From Christiangramia sp. OXR-203 (lineage in GTDB: Bacteria > Bacteroidota > Bacteroidia > Flavobacteriales > Flavobacteriaceae), in assembly GCF_034372165.1 (NCBI RefSeq), contig NZ_CP139698.1, positions 2,356,001 through 2,420,000 on the forward strand: a stretch of 64,000 nt of DNA, read 5' to 3'. Below, in pieces: positions 44,924 through 55,053 of this stretch (its first letter is position 1; each line of letters starts with the position of its first letter). The position numbers were made by a program, and so were the translations under genes. The notes beneath the pieces are model-generated. The model was not told the DNA's origin and made no database searches. It saw nothing but the letters and a program-made list of their open reading frames with translations.

Positions 44924-47755
44924 ATGAAAAAAAACCTAACAGGCAACCTATGGATGCTGTTCCTGGTATTTACTGGTATTGGTTTCGCTCAAACTAGCGA
45001 TACCGATGAGATTCCAATGGATCCAAATGTGAAGATCGGGAAACTTGACAATGGTCTAACCTATTACATTCGCAACAATGGGAAGCCGGAAGACAAATTA
45101 GAATTACGTCTCGCGCTTAAAGCAGGCTCTATTCTGGAAAACGATGATCAGCAAGGTCTTGCTCATTTTATCGAACACATGAACTTTAACGGTACCAAGA
45201 ATTTTGAAAAAAATGAACTGGTAGATTACCTGCAAAGCATTGGAGTAAAATTTGGAGCAGATCTTAACGCTTACACCAGCTTTGATGAAACAGTGTATAT
45301 TCTGCCAATTCCAAGTGATGATCCTGAAAAACTTGAAAAAGGCTTCACCATTCTTGAAGACTGGGCGCATAATGCTCTTCTTACTGAAGAAGCTATCGAC
45401 GGCGAACGAGGAGTTGTGCTGGAAGAATACAGACTTGGACTTGGGCCAGATAAAAGAATGATGCAGGAATACCTTCCGAAGGTAATGTACAATTCAAGAT
45501 ATGCTGAAAGACTTCCAATAGGAAAGAAAGACGTGATCGAGAATGCAGATTACGAAACTATTCGTAACTACTATAAGGACTGGTACCGTCCAGGGCTTAT
45601 GGCGGTTATTGCCGTTGGTGATCTTGATGTGGAAACTATCGAAAAAAAGATCAAATCTCATTTCTCAAATCTTGAAGCCAGAGAAAACCCGGTAGAACGT
45701 AAAGAATATGGTGTACCTAACCATGATTCAACTTTTGTAGCTATCGCATCAGACCCTGAAGCTAATTTCAGCCAGGTTAGTATCTATTATAAGGATATGG
45801 AAGAAGCGGAAGATGTAGTGACTATAGCAGATTACAAAAAACAAGTGGAGAAAAACATGTTTTCCTCTATGATAAATAACAGGCTGCAGGAACTTGCTAA
45901 TTCCTCTACTCCTCCATTTACTTATGGTTTTTCTTATTACGGCGGAACATATTCCCCAAAGAAAAACGCATACCAGTCCTTTGCTATGACAGGAGAGAAT
46001 TCACAAATGGAAGCTCTAAAAGCACTGGTAACAGAAAATGAGCGAGTAAAAAGGTATGGTTTTAGCGAAGCTGAATTTGAAAGAGCCAAGAAAGAATATC
46101 TTGCCCGTCTTGAGAAAGCCTACAAGGACCGTGACAAGCAGGAAAGTAATAGAATTATTGGACAATACGTAAGTCATTTCCTGGAAGATTCACCAATACC
46201 TGGAACAGAATGGACCTATGAATTTGCTAAGAACAATCTTGATAACATTAAACTGGACAACATCAATGGATTGATAAACAACTTCCTGCATGATGAAAAT
46301 AGAGTGATCGTTTTCACCGGTCCAGAAAAAGAATCGGTTAAAAAGATTTCTGAAGAGCAAGTACTTGCCGTTCTTAATGAAGTTAAAAACTCAGAGATCG
46401 AGAAGTATGCAGATGAAGAAGTCCGCGAAAATCTGATTACTGAAATGCCCGAAAAGGGATCTGTAAAAGAATCAACTACCAATGAAGAATTGGGTATTAC
46501 GACAATGATTCTTAGCAACGGTGCTAAAATAATGCTGAAGAAAACTGATTTCAAAAATGATGAGATCCTGTTTTCAGCTTATAGTGAAGGAGGAAACTCT
46601 TTATACTCAGACGATGAATACATGTCCACAGTTTATGCCAATGCTGGTCTTAATGAAGCTGGTGTAGGAGGTTTAGATAAGAATGACATGAATAAAATGA
46701 TGAGTGGTAAGATCGTGAATGTGAATCCGCAGATATCTACTTATTCTGAAGGTTTAAATGGATCTTCTACTCCTAAGGATTTCGAGACCCTGGTGCAAAT
46801 GATCCATTTGTATTTTACAGATCTTAACAAAGATGAAGAGGCATACCAGTCTTTTGTGACTAAACAGAAGAATTTTCTAGGTAACCTGATGTCCAATCCA
46901 AACTTCTATTTTCAGAATGAGTTAAGTAAGTTCAGAAATGAAGGTAATACGAGATATGTAGGTTTCCCTACTCCAGAAAAGTATGACGAAATGGATTACG
47001 ATCTTGCTTACCAGAAATACCAGGAACGTTTTGCTGATGCTTCAGACTTTACATTTTTCTTTGTTGGAAATGTAGATGAAGCTCAATTAAAGGAATACGC
47101 CAGCACTTATATCGCAAGTCTTCCTGCTTCCAATTCTGATGAAGAGTACAAAGCGCCAGTATTTAGAGAGAAAACCGACGAGCAGCGTACTAAAACTGTC
47201 TATAAAGGTTCAGATCCTAAAAGCCAGGTAAGCATTATCTGGAATGGTGAAACTGAATACGACAAAGAAAATGATCTTGCATTTTCTGCACTTGGAGAAG
47301 TTCTTACCATTAAACTGGTAGAACAACTGCGTGAAGAAGAAGGCGGTGTTTACGGAGTTGGAGCTCGCGGAAACATGTCTAAAATTCCTTATAACAGCTA
47401 CAACTTTTCGATCTCCTTCCCTTGCGGCCCTGAGAACGTAGACAAGCTTACTAAAGCTGCTCTTGCTGAAGTTGAAAAGCTAAGAACTGAAGGTCCTACG
47501 GACGAAGATCTTGCAAAAGTGAAAGAGACCTTTAAGGTACAGCGCAAGGAACAGTTACAGGAAAACAGATTCTGGATGCAACAGCTTAGAAAAGCTGAAG
47601 AAGAAGGTTTCAAATTAAGCGAGATCAACAAATTCAATGAAATGGTTGATGATCTTGAAGCAGAAGAGCTTCAGGAACTAGCGGAAGAATTCTTAGGTTC
47701 AAATTATTTACTGGGAGTTCTAATGCCAGAAACTGAAGAAGCTTCAGCAGAATAA
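44924..47755 (+). CDS. M16 family zinc metallopeptidase
   Basis: This 943-residue protein has a signal peptide ending GFAQ and two M16 halves. The N-terminal half carries the inverted zinc motif HxxEH (His81-F-I-Glu84-His85) with a downstream Glu in GERGVVLEEYR. The C-terminal half lacks the motif but keeps the R/Y-type segment (GVYGVGARG). Insulinase-like periplasmic peptidases of this double-length form degrade peptides. It is monocistronic between two terminators. Confidence 0.93.
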   Translation: MKKNLTGNLWMLFLVFTGIGFAQTSDTDEIPMDPNVKIGKLDNGLTYYIRNNGKPEDKLELRLALKAGSILENDDQQGLAHFIEHMNFNGTKNFEKNELVDYLQSIGVKFGADLNAYTSFDETVYILPIPSDDPEKLEKGFTILEDWAHNALLTEEAIDGERGVVLEEYRLGLGPDKRMMQEYLPKVMYNSRYAERLPIGKKDVIENADYETIRNYYKDWYRPGLMAVIAVGDLDVETIEKKIKSHFSNLEARENPVERKEYGVPNHDSTFVAIASDPEANFSQVSIYYKDMEEAEDVVTIADYKKQVEKNMFSSMINNRLQELANSSTPPFTYGFSYYGGTYSPKKNAYQSFAMTGENSQMEALKALVTENERVKRYGFSEAEFERAKKEYLARLEKAYKDRDKQESNRIIGQYVSHFLEDSPIPGTEWTYEFAKNNLDNIKLDNINGLINNFLHDENRVIVFTGPEKESVKKISEEQVLAVLNEVKNSEIEKYADEEVRENLITEMPEKGSVKESTTNEELGITTMILSNGAKIMLKKTDFKNDEILFSAYSEGGNSLYSDDEYMSTVYANAGLNEAGVGGLDKNDMNKMMSGKIVNVNPQISTYSEGLNGSSTPKDFETLVQMIHLYFTDLNKDEEAYQSFVTKQKNFLGNLMSNPNFYFQNELSKFRNEGNTRYVGFPTPEKYDEMDYDLAYQKYQERFADASDFTFFFVGNVDEAQLKEYASTYIASLPASNSDEEYKAPVFREKTDEQRTKTVYKGSDPKSQVSIIWNGETEYDKENDLAFSALGEVLTIKLVEQLREEEGGVYGVGARGNMSKIPYNSYNFSISFPCGPENVDKLTKAALAEVEKLRTEGPTDEDLAKVKETFKVQRKEQLQENRFWMQQLRKAEEEGFKLSEINKFNEMVDDLEAEELQELAEEFLGSNYLLGVLMPETEEASAE

Positions 47756-47779
47756 ATAGAGAAAATTTTTGTTTAATTG

Positions 47780-47815
47780 ACCGCCGCCAGAATTAACCTG
47801 ACGGCGGTTTTTTAT
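47780..47815 (+). terminator. Rho-independent terminator
   Basis: ACCGCCGCCAG pairs with CTGACGGCGGT (one mismatch), followed by a T run, 24 nt after the M16 stop. Confidence 0.88.
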
Positions 47816-47904
47816 TTTAAGAATTCTTCAGAAGCTGTTAACAAATACATTTTCTAAACCTATAATAAATTGTATTTTTACCTTTCAAAAATCAGACTGA
47901 ATTA

Positions 47905-48669
47905 ATGGGTAAAATCATTGCTATTGCCAACCAAAAGGGAGGAGTGGGTAAAACCACAACATCTGTAAACCTTGCAGCTTCACTTGGGGTTTTAGAGAAA
48001 AAGATCTTATTGATTGATGCCGATCCACAGGCCAATGCCACATCGGGATTGGGGATAGATGTTGAGGAAGTGGAAAATGGAACTTATCAACTATTGGAGC
48101 ACTCGGTAAAAGCAGAAGACGCCATTCAAAAAACCAACTCTCCAAACCTGGATATTATCCCGGCACATATTGATCTTGTTGCCATAGAAATTGAATTAGT
48201 GGATCAGGAGAACAGGGAAAGCATGTTGAAACGGGCTATTACTCCTTTGAAGGAACTGTATGATTATATCCTGATAGATTGCGCTCCTTCTCTTGGGCTA
48301 CTTACGCTAAATGCACTTACTGCTTCAGATTCTGTGATCATACCTATTCAATGTGAATATTTTGCACTGGAAGGTCTGGGGAAATTACTCAACACCATTA
48401 AAAGCGTTCAAAAATTGCATAATAACAAGCTCGATATTGAAGGCTTGCTATTAACTATGTATGATTCAAGATTACGTTTGTCTAACCAGGTGGTAGATGA
48501 GGTTAAAAAACATTTTGATGAGATGGTTTTCGAAACAATCATTCAGCGAAATGTTCGTTTAAGTGAAGCACCAAGTTATGGAGAAAGTATCATAAACTAT
48601 GACGCTTCCAGTAAAGGAGCCAGCAATTACCTAAGCCTGGCACATGAAATTATTAAGAAAAACGAATAG
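47905..48669 (+). CDS. parA: Chromosome-partitioning ATPase ParA/Soj
   Basis: This 254-residue ATPase has the deviant Walker A KGGVGKTT at about residues 11-18, LIDADPQANATSGLG, and IDCAPSLGLLT. It works with ParB in chromosome segregation. It starts the conserved operon parA-parB-DUF5683-dapB-lepB-wbqC, with parB two bases downstream. A weak -7 element (TACCTTTC) lies about 20 nt before the ATG. Confidence 0.96.
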   Translation: MGKIIAIANQKGGVGKTTTSVNLAASLGVLEKKILLIDADPQANATSGLGIDVEEVENGTYQLLEHSVKAEDAIQKTNSPNLDIIPAHIDLVAIEIELVDQENRESMLKRAITPLKELYDYILIDCAPSLGLLTLNALTASDSVIIPIQCEYFALEGLGKLLNTIKSVQKLHNNKLDIEGLLLTMYDSRLRLSNQVVDEVKKHFDEMVFETIIQRNVRLSEAPSYGESIINYDASSKGASNYLSLAHEIIKKNE

Positions 48670-48671
48670 AA

Positions 48672-49577
48672 ATGGCTAAGGCTACCAGAAAACAGGCATT
48701 GGGGAGAGGACTTTCAGCCTTATTAAAAGATCCTGATAACGATATAAAATCTGCAGAAGATAAAAATGCCGATAAACTCGTTGGGCATATTGTTGAACTG
48801 GAACTATCTTCTATTGAAGTAAACCCATTTCAGCCAAGAACCAGTTTTAACGAAGATTCGCTTAAGGAACTTGCTACTTCTATCCGGGAACTCGGAGTTA
48901 TCCAGCCAATTACGGTAAGAAAACTTGATTTTGACAAATACCAGCTGGTATCTGGAGAAAGAAGATTTAGAGCATCAAAACTGGTAGGTCTAAAGACCAT
49001 CCCTTCCTATATTCGAATCGCAAACGACCAGGAATCGCTGGAAATGGCGCTTGTAGAGAATATTCAGAGACAGGATCTGGATCCTATAGAAATTGCTATT
49101 TCTTACCAGAGATTGATCGATGAGATCCAGTTAACCCAGGAACAATTAAGTGACAGGATTGGGAAAAACAGGTCTACAGTTGCCAATTACCTCAGGCTTT
49201 TGAAATTGGATCCTATCATCCAGACCGGAATGAGAGATGGTTTCCTTAGCATGGGACATGGCCGTGCGCTCATAAATATTGATGACACGCAGCAACAGCT
49301 TGACATTTACGAGAAGATCCTTCAAAAATCATTGTCGGTTCGAGAAACCGAGCAATTAGTTCGTGAGCTTAACGGCAAGGGTAAGACTTCAGCAAATACA
49401 ACTGCTAAGACCAGCGTACCAAAAACCTATAAAAAAGGAATCAAGGAATTTTCAGAATACCTGGGAACCAAGGTTGATGTAAAGGTGACCAAAAAAGGAA
49501 GTGGAAAACTAACTATTCCATTTTCTTCGGAAGAAGATTTTGAGCGTATCAAAAACCTGATCAAAAGTGAAGAATAG
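48672..49577 (+). CDS. parB: Chromosome-partitioning protein ParB
   Basis: This 301-residue DNA-binding CTPase has the ParB N-terminal domain: NPFQPRTSF, then SGERRFRASKLVG and VENIQRQDLDPIE. It also has the helix-turn-helix region (QLSDRIGKNRSTVANYLRLL) and a C-terminal dimerisation segment. It binds parS sites near the origin and partners ParA. I did not find a convincing parS site in the window. Its end overlaps the GTG start of the DUF5683 gene by 11 nt. Confidence 0.96.
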   Translation: MAKATRKQALGRGLSALLKDPDNDIKSAEDKNADKLVGHIVELELSSIEVNPFQPRTSFNEDSLKELATSIRELGVIQPITVRKLDFDKYQLVSGERRFRASKLVGLKTIPSYIRIANDQESLEMALVENIQRQDLDPIEIAISYQRLIDEIQLTQEQLSDRIGKNRSTVANYLRLLKLDPIIQTGMRDGFLSMGHGRALINIDDTQQQLDIYEKILQKSLSVRETEQLVRELNGKGKTSANTTAKTSVPKTYKKGIKEFSEYLGTKVDVKVTKKGSGKLTIPFSSEEDFERIKNLIKSEE

Positions 49578-50160
49578 ATCACTACTTTGTATATTTCTAG
49601 TTCTGATCACTTTTTCAGGAATACAGGCGCAAACCGACTCTTTGAGCATTCAGGTAAAAGAAGGTGTTGAAACCGAAGTTGTAGAGAAGGATTACGAACC
49701 CTATAACGCACTTGCCCCGGCAAAGGCTGCTTTCTACTCGGCAATACTTCCCGGTTTAGGACAGGCTTATAATGGCAGCTATTGGAAAATTCCTATCGCT
49801 TACGGCGGACTGGCTACTGGAATTTATTACTACCTCGATAATGACAAGCAATACTCAAAATACCGGGACGCCTATAAGAACAGGATCGCAGGTAGAGAAG
49901 ATCAATTTAACGGCAAGGACGAAAAGGTATTTGTTAGTACAGATGGTCTTATAAGAGCTCAGGAAGTATATCAAAAAAATAAAGAGATCTCATTGCTGGT
50001 GACGGTTGGTGTATATATTCTGAATATCATCGACGCCAATGTAGAGGCTCATTTACGACAGTTTAACGTAGATGAAGATCTAACGCTTCAACCTAATTTC
50101 GATTTCAATTCACTTACCGGAAAAACTAATTACGGACTTACTTTAAACTTTAATTTTTAA
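49567..50160 (+). CDS. DUF5683 secreted protein
   Basis: This 197-residue protein has a signal peptide ending GIQAQ and the DUF5683 core (PAKAAFYSAILPGLGQAYNGSYWKIPIAYGG), with later hydrophobic and beta-rich segments. Its start is a GTG at 49567 inside the parB end, suggesting translational coupling. The family is found in Bacteroidota between parB and dapB, but its function is unknown. It ends immediately before dapB. Confidence 0.85.
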   Translation: MKNRSLLCIFLVLITFSGIQAQTDSLSIQVKEGVETEVVEKDYEPYNALAPAKAAFYSAILPGLGQAYNGSYWKIPIAYGGLATGIYYYLDNDKQYSKYRDAYKNRIAGREDQFNGKDEKVFVSTDGLIRAQEVYQKNKEISLLVTVGVYILNIIDANVEAHLRQFNVDEDLTLQPNFDFNSLTGKTNYGLTLNFNF

Positions 50161-50874
50161 ATGAAAATTGCTCTTTTAGGCTACGGAAGAATGGGTAAAA
50201 CCATTGAAGAAATCGCGAAAAACAGAGGTCACGAGATTGTACTGAAAGTAAGCGATGGTATCGAAAAACATGATCTCACAAAGGCAGATGTCGCTATAGA
50301 TTTCAGTATACCCAATGCTGCATTTAAAAATATTACTACTTGTTTTAAAGCTGGAGTACCCGTTGTAAGCGGAACTACCGGATGGCTGGATGATTATGAA
50401 AAGGCAACGAAAATCTGTTCCGAAGAAAATTCAGCATTTATATACGCTTCAAATTTTAGTCTAGGGGTCAACGTATTTTTCGAATTGAACCGAAAACTAG
50501 CGGGGATGATGCAAGGTCTGGAAGATTATTCCGTAGAGATCGAGGAAATTCATCATACTAAAAAACTGGATGCCCCTAGTGGTACCGCAATTAGCCTTGC
50601 TGAACAGATCATTCATGAAAACAAGCAATTAAAGGGCTGGCAATTAGACTCGGCAGATGAGAATAAAATCCCGATCCATGCCAAGCGTATTGAAGATGTT
50701 CCAGGAACCCACGTGGTTAGCTACGATTCTGAAATCGATACTATAGAGATTAAACATACCGCTAAAAACAGGCAGGGATTCGCCCTTGGAGCTGTGGTCG
50801 CTGCAGAATATCTTCAAGACAAAACAGGTATTTATAGCATGAAAGATGTACTTGCAGATCTTTTTAAGAACTAA
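50161..50874 (+). CDS. dapB: 4-hydroxy-tetrahydrodipicolinate reductase
   Basis: This 237-residue enzyme of lysine/diaminopimelate synthesis has the NAD(P) loop GYGRMGKT (residues 7-14), the family segment VSGTTGW, NFSLGVNVFFELN, and EEIHHTKKLDAPSGTA, which contains the catalytic His pair and Lys. It makes tetrahydrodipicolinate. The ATG directly abuts the stop of the DUF5683 gene. Confidence 0.96.
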   Translation: MKIALLGYGRMGKTIEEIAKNRGHEIVLKVSDGIEKHDLTKADVAIDFSIPNAAFKNITTCFKAGVPVVSGTTGWLDDYEKATKICSEENSAFIYASNFSLGVNVFFELNRKLAGMMQGLEDYSVEIEEIHHTKKLDAPSGTAISLAEQIIHENKQLKGWQLDSADENKIPIHAKRIEDVPGTHVVSYDSEIDTIEIKHTAKNRQGFALGAVVAAEYLQDKTGIYSMKDVLADLFKN

Positions 50875-50923
50875 ATTGTAACAAATGCAGGCGTTTTCAG
50901 CCTAACCAGTAAAAGAAATCAAT

Positions 50924-52486
50924 ATGACATTTACCGAATGGTTCATTTTTTTCCTGATCATACAGGTGGTTCATTTTTTAGGGACCTGGAAACTTTATCA
51001 GCGTGCAGGTAGAAAGGCATGGGAAGCTGCGATTCCGGTTTACAATGCAGTAGTTCTAATGCAGATCATTAACCGACCAAAATGGTGGGTTGTACTTTTC
51101 ATTATTCCCATCGTAAACCTGATCATCATACCAGTTACCTGGGTGGAAACGATTCGAAGCTTCGGTAGAAATTCTACTGCCGAGACCTTTGCGGTAATTC
51201 TAACCTTAGGATTTTATATTTACTATGTAAATTATGCTACCAACGATTCATATATCGTAGATAGAGACCTTAAGCCGCGATCTGAAGTTGGTGAATGGGT
51301 TAGTTCCATCCTATTTGCGGTAATTGCAGCAACTATCGTGCATACTTACTTTATGCAGCCCTTTACCATTCCTACATCCTCTCTCGAAAAAACTTTGCTT
51401 GTAGGTGACTTTCTGTTGGTTAGCAAATTCCATTACGGTGCAAGAATACCGAAGACTGCAGTGGCCTTTCCAATGGTACACGATACAATTCCTGTAGTAA
51501 ATACAAAGTCATATCTTAATGATCCAAAGATCCCGTACCTTAGATTTCCCGGTTTTGAAGATATAGAACGTAACGATATTGTCGTATTCAACTGGCCAGT
51601 AGATACCGTAAATGCTTTTCAGCAATATGGAGATGGGAAGTATTACGAAAAACCCATCGATAAAAAATCCAATTATGTGAAGCGTGCGGTGGGAGTTCCG
51701 GGAGATTCATTATCAGTAAAGAATGGATTGGTATATATTAACGGAGAGCAACTACAATTACCGGAAAGAGCTAAACCACAGTTTACCTATACCGGTGTTA
51801 CTAAAGGGCAACCATTCAGTCCTCAAACGCTATACAAAGTTTATGATATTACAGATGGTTTTGGGTATAATCCAGCCACAAATGAATTTACTTTCGTTGC
51901 TATTACAGAAGAGACTTTTGAAAGACTTAAGAATCATCCCAATGTGGCCAGCATCAAAAGAGCGGCAGATACTTTATCTAAAAGCAGCAGGTTGTTTCCA
52001 AATGACCGCGCACGCTGGAACAATGATAATTTTGGTCCCATCTATATTCCGAAAAAAGGTGTTACTGTAGACATCACTCCTGAAAGTATGCCGTTTTACA
52101 AGGAGATTATCGAAACTTATGAAGGTTCTGAATATGGTTTGAATAATAAACTAAGCCTTAATGGAACCCAGGTATTGTTGAATGGAAGCCCGATCTCTGA
52201 ATACACGTTCCACCAGAATTATTACTGGATGATGGGAGATAACAGGAACAATTCTGAAGATAGCAGAACCTGGGGTTATGTCCCAGAAAATCATGTGGTA
52301 GGTAAACCTGTATTCATCTGGTTGAGCTGGGATTCCAATGCCAGCGGTTTTGATAAAATACGCTGGGAGCGTGTATTTACCACGGTTAAAGGCGATGGTG
52401 ATCCAACTTCGTTCTTACCATATTTCCTGATCGCCCTGGTTATTTTCTTTGGGTGGAAATTTTTCAAACAACGTAGAGAAGCATAG
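50924..52486 (+). CDS. lepB: Signal peptidase I
   Basis: This 520-residue enzyme has an N-terminal membrane region of the DUF5684 type (about residues 1-110) fused to the peptidase. The nucleophile Ser is in TIPTSSLEKTL and the catalytic Lys in NYVKRAVGVPGDS. Conserved box E reads MMGDNRNNSEDSRTWGYVP, and a C-terminal helix follows. The long insertion between the Lys box and the GDNRxxS box is usual in Bacteroidota. It cleaves signal peptides on the periplasmic face of the inner membrane. wbqC follows two bases later. Confidence 0.94.
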   Translation: MTFTEWFIFFLIIQVVHFLGTWKLYQRAGRKAWEAAIPVYNAVVLMQIINRPKWWVVLFIIPIVNLIIIPVTWVETIRSFGRNSTAETFAVILTLGFYIYYVNYATNDSYIVDRDLKPRSEVGEWVSSILFAVIAATIVHTYFMQPFTIPTSSLEKTLLVGDFLLVSKFHYGARIPKTAVAFPMVHDTIPVVNTKSYLNDPKIPYLRFPGFEDIERNDIVVFNWPVDTVNAFQQYGDGKYYEKPIDKKSNYVKRAVGVPGDSLSVKNGLVYINGEQLQLPERAKPQFTYTGVTKGQPFSPQTLYKVYDITDGFGYNPATNEFTFVAITEETFERLKNHPNVASIKRAADTLSKSSRLFPNDRARWNNDNFGPIYIPKKGVTVDITPESMPFYKEIIETYEGSEYGLNNKLSLNGTQVLLNGSPISEYTFHQNYYWMMGDNRNNSEDSRTWGYVPENHVVGKPVFIWLSWDSNASGFDKIRWERVFTTVKGDGDPTSFLPYFLIALVIFFGWKFFKQRREA

Positions 52487-52488
52487 AA

Positions 52489-53124
52489 ATGGATCCGGTT
52501 TTATTACATCCCTCCTATTTTGGACCTGTGAGCCAATGGGTTGCTTTTACCAAAGCTGAAGCAGTAGTATTTGAATCTGAAGATAATTACCAGAAACAAA
52601 CCTATCGCAATCGCATGTATATATATGACGCGAACGGAAAACTGACTCTGAATATTCCAATTAAACATAGTGCTGCCTTAGGGCTCCCAAAAAAAACCAG
52701 GCAAAAATATCGGGATATACAGATCGAGAATGAATTCCCTTGGCAGTTGCAACACTGGCGAGCGTTTAAAGCGTCGTACCAGACCTCTCCTTTCTTCGAG
52801 TTTTACGAAGATGAATTAAGACCACTTTACAAAAATAAGTTCAAATACCTACTGGATTTCAATTATCGCTGTATGGAATTTGTCGCCAATTCCTTGCAGA
52901 TAGAATGGACTTTTGATCAAACATCAGAATTTGAACTGAAGCCGGAGGGAACTGTTGATCGTAGAAACCTTATAAATGCCAAATTAGATTCTGGGTTTGA
53001 AAGCGAGAGGTATCACCAGGTTTTTGAAGAGAAGCAAGGTTTTTTAAACAACCTGTGTGTTCTCGACCTTATCTTTAATGAAGGGCCAGCATCACTGGCT
53101 TACCTAAAGGAACAAACTTTATAG
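52489..53124 (+). CDS. WbqC-like family protein
   Basis: This 211-residue protein matches the WbqC-like family: HPSYFGPVSQWVAFTKAEAV at the start, NRMYIYDANGKLTLNIPI, WRAFKASYQTSPFFEFYEDEL, and the C-terminal VLDLIFNEGP. The family is linked to surface polysaccharide loci in other bacteria, but the activity is unproven. It closes the parA operon and its stop overlaps the converging endonuclease gene by six bases. Confidence 0.88.
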   Translation: MDPVLLHPSYFGPVSQWVAFTKAEAVVFESEDNYQKQTYRNRMYIYDANGKLTLNIPIKHSAALGLPKKTRQKYRDIQIENEFPWQLQHWRAFKASYQTSPFFEFYEDELRPLYKNKFKYLLDFNYRCMEFVANSLQIEWTFDQTSEFELKPEGTVDRRNLINAKLDSGFESERYHQVFEEKQGFLNNLCVLDLIFNEGPASLAYLKEQTL

Positions 53125-54147
53125 TTTAATTGAAGTAGTTACTGGGAAATGATCTGAGAAGTCAACTTCAAATCTTTGAAATTCGAGTATTTCCATTTGC
53201 TTTTCTATCAATAAGAAATCGATACGAAGTGGAAAATAATTCAGTTTAAAGCTTTTTCCGAAGCCTGTACCAGCCGTTAAAAATGCATCGTTAAATCGAC
53301 CATCCTGACGCACCAGGTCATAAATATAAGAGAAGCTGGTATTATTAAAATCACCCATAATAATGGTCTTAAAAGGGGATCTGTCTACTTCTTTCATCAT
53401 CATTTCTGCCTGTTCCTGCTGTAGAGAGAAGCCATAACCAATTCTACCAAGTAATTTCTTTGAATCTTCGTTCTTAAGATCGGTGATCCCTGGTTTAATA
53501 TTTAATGACTGGAAATGCACATTAAAAATACGCAGCGTATCATTATTTACCAGAACATCCGCATATATTGCATTGTTATTCCCATCATGGGGGAAGTCTA
53601 CGGAATGCTCCTTTAAAATTGGATATTTAGAAAAGATCGCCGATCCAAATTCTGAATTCTTACCCTTCAGCTTAACGTACTTATATGGATAGATTTTCGA
53701 TAATTCGGCAGCACCAACATAATGTTCCTGCACACTAAGAATATCCGGATCCTTTTCTTTTACAAAAGCAGTGATCTTTTCAGGAATATCGGTCCTTTCG
53801 GTCCAGTTATAGGCGTTGAACATTCGAACGTTATAACTCATTAATGTAAGATCTGCTTCCAGTTCTTTATCGATATCATTTCCGAAGTTTACAAAGACAG
53901 AGATATAATTATAGCCTAGTAAAAGCACGATCAGGGAAAGCAATAATTGTCTTTTAAGTCTGATCAACCAGTAAACCAGAAAAAGTGTATTTAAAATAAT
54001 GAGTACCGGTACTCCCAGACTTAGTACAGAAAGTAGCGGAAAGGTCTTTGGAGGAACATGAGGTAATAAGTAGGAGAACAGTAAAGCCGCAGCTGCAAGC
54101 GAATTAAGTACAAAGACAAGCTTGTCGAAAAGATTTAGATTCTTCAT
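53119..54147 (-). CDS. Membrane-anchored endonuclease/exonuclease/phosphatase family protein
   Basis: This 342-residue protein has three N-terminal helices (about residues 8-85) and an EEP domain with LMSYNVRMFN, LSVQEHYV, IFNVHFQS, IMGDFNNTSFSY and the C-terminal SDHFPVTT. The metal-binding Asn, Glu, Asp and His of the family are all present. The active site is probably periplasmic; substrates could be nucleic acid or phosphoesters. It is the last gene of an operon with two rhomboids and mutL. Confidence 0.88.
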   Translation of the reverse strand: MKNLNLFDKLVFVLNSLAAAALLFSYLLPHVPPKTFPLLSVLSLGVPVLIILNTLFLVYWLIRLKRQLLLSLIVLLLGYNYISVFVNFGNDIDKELEADLTLMSYNVRMFNAYNWTERTDIPEKITAFVKEKDPDILSVQEHYVGAAELSKIYPYKYVKLKGKNSEFGSAIFSKYPILKEHSVDFPHDGNNNAIYADVLVNNDTLRIFNVHFQSLNIKPGITDLKNEDSKKLLGRIGYGFSLQQEQAEMMMKEVDRSPFKTIIMGDFNNTSFSYIYDLVRQDGRFNDAFLTAGTGFGKSFKLNYFPLRIDFLLIEKQMEILEFQRFEVDFSDHFPVTTSIKL

Positions 54148-55053
54148 CTAGTCTTCTTTACCGGCCTGGAATAAATAGTCTTTTTCAGCCTTGGACAAAC
54201 TTTCATATCCGCTTTTGCTGATCTTGTCAAGGATGTTATCTACTTTTTGTTGTTTCTCATTTTTACTTGAGGAAGTTTTCGTTTTTATATTGCGTGGTTT
54301 TGCAGCCTGAGTCTTGTTACGATGAACGGTTTTCATTTTTGGCTTGCGTTCGGCTGGTTTAAATAAAGCTGCAACACTATCCATAATATTCTCGAACCAT
54401 TTTCCAATATCATTTCCTTTCTGAAGCTGTTTAGTATAAATATACCCTAGAGCTGCACCTCCAAGATGCGCAAAATGACCCCCTGCGTTACCCATTGGAA
54501 TTTGTATGACATCAAGTGCAACCAGAAATGCGGCGATATACCAGAATTTCACACTGCCTATCAGCATTAATCTCACTCTCATGTTCGGGACGTGTGTGGC
54601 TATTCCTATAAGTACAGCCATCACTCCTGCGGAAGCTCCTATCAGATAAGATTTACCTGTACCCTGGAATGCTGGAAAAAGGTTATAGCTAAGCATATAG
54701 ACCAACGCTCCAATGATAATCCCCAGGAAATAGTAATTCAGTAGTCTTTTAGGTGAAAAATAATTCAGAAAATAGATTCCCGAAAAATATAGAATAAGCA
54801 TATTGGATACAATATGCCAGATGCCGCTATGTAGAAATGCATAGGTAATGATCGACCATGGCTTCATAATATATTCCAGCGGCTCCTTCGGAAAAACTAA
54901 CCATTCCAGTAAAAAATCTGAAGGTATATTGAATAAATAGGCAATGGTTCTGAATAGGTAGAAAACAAGGAACGCCAGTACGTTCACCGCAATAAGCTTC
55001 TCCACTACCGTAGCAGTTTGTAACTTAAATCTTATTTTGTCTGCTGCGCTCAT
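54148..55053 (-). CDS. Rhomboid-family intramembrane protease
   Basis: This 301-residue protein has six to seven helices, the catalytic Ser in GASAGVMAV (about residue 142) and the catalytic His in GHFAHLGGAALG. A Lys-rich cytoplasmic tail follows (KPAERKPKMKTVHRNKTQ). It cleaves membrane proteins within the bilayer. It overlaps the second rhomboid by one base. The tail is longer than in the neighbouring copy. Confidence 0.88.
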   Translation of the reverse strand: MSAADKIRFKLQTATVVEKLIAVNVLAFLVFYLFRTIAYLFNIPSDFLLEWLVFPKEPLEYIMKPWSIITYAFLHSGIWHIVSNMLILYFSGIYFLNYFSPKRLLNYYFLGIIIGALVYMLSYNLFPAFQGTGKSYLIGASAGVMAVLIGIATHVPNMRVRLMLIGSVKFWYIAAFLVALDVIQIPMGNAGGHFAHLGGAALGYIYTKQLQKGNDIGKWFENIMDSVAALFKPAERKPKMKTVHRNKTQAAKPRNIKTKTSSSKNEKQQKVDNILDKISKSGYESLSKAEKDYLFQAGKED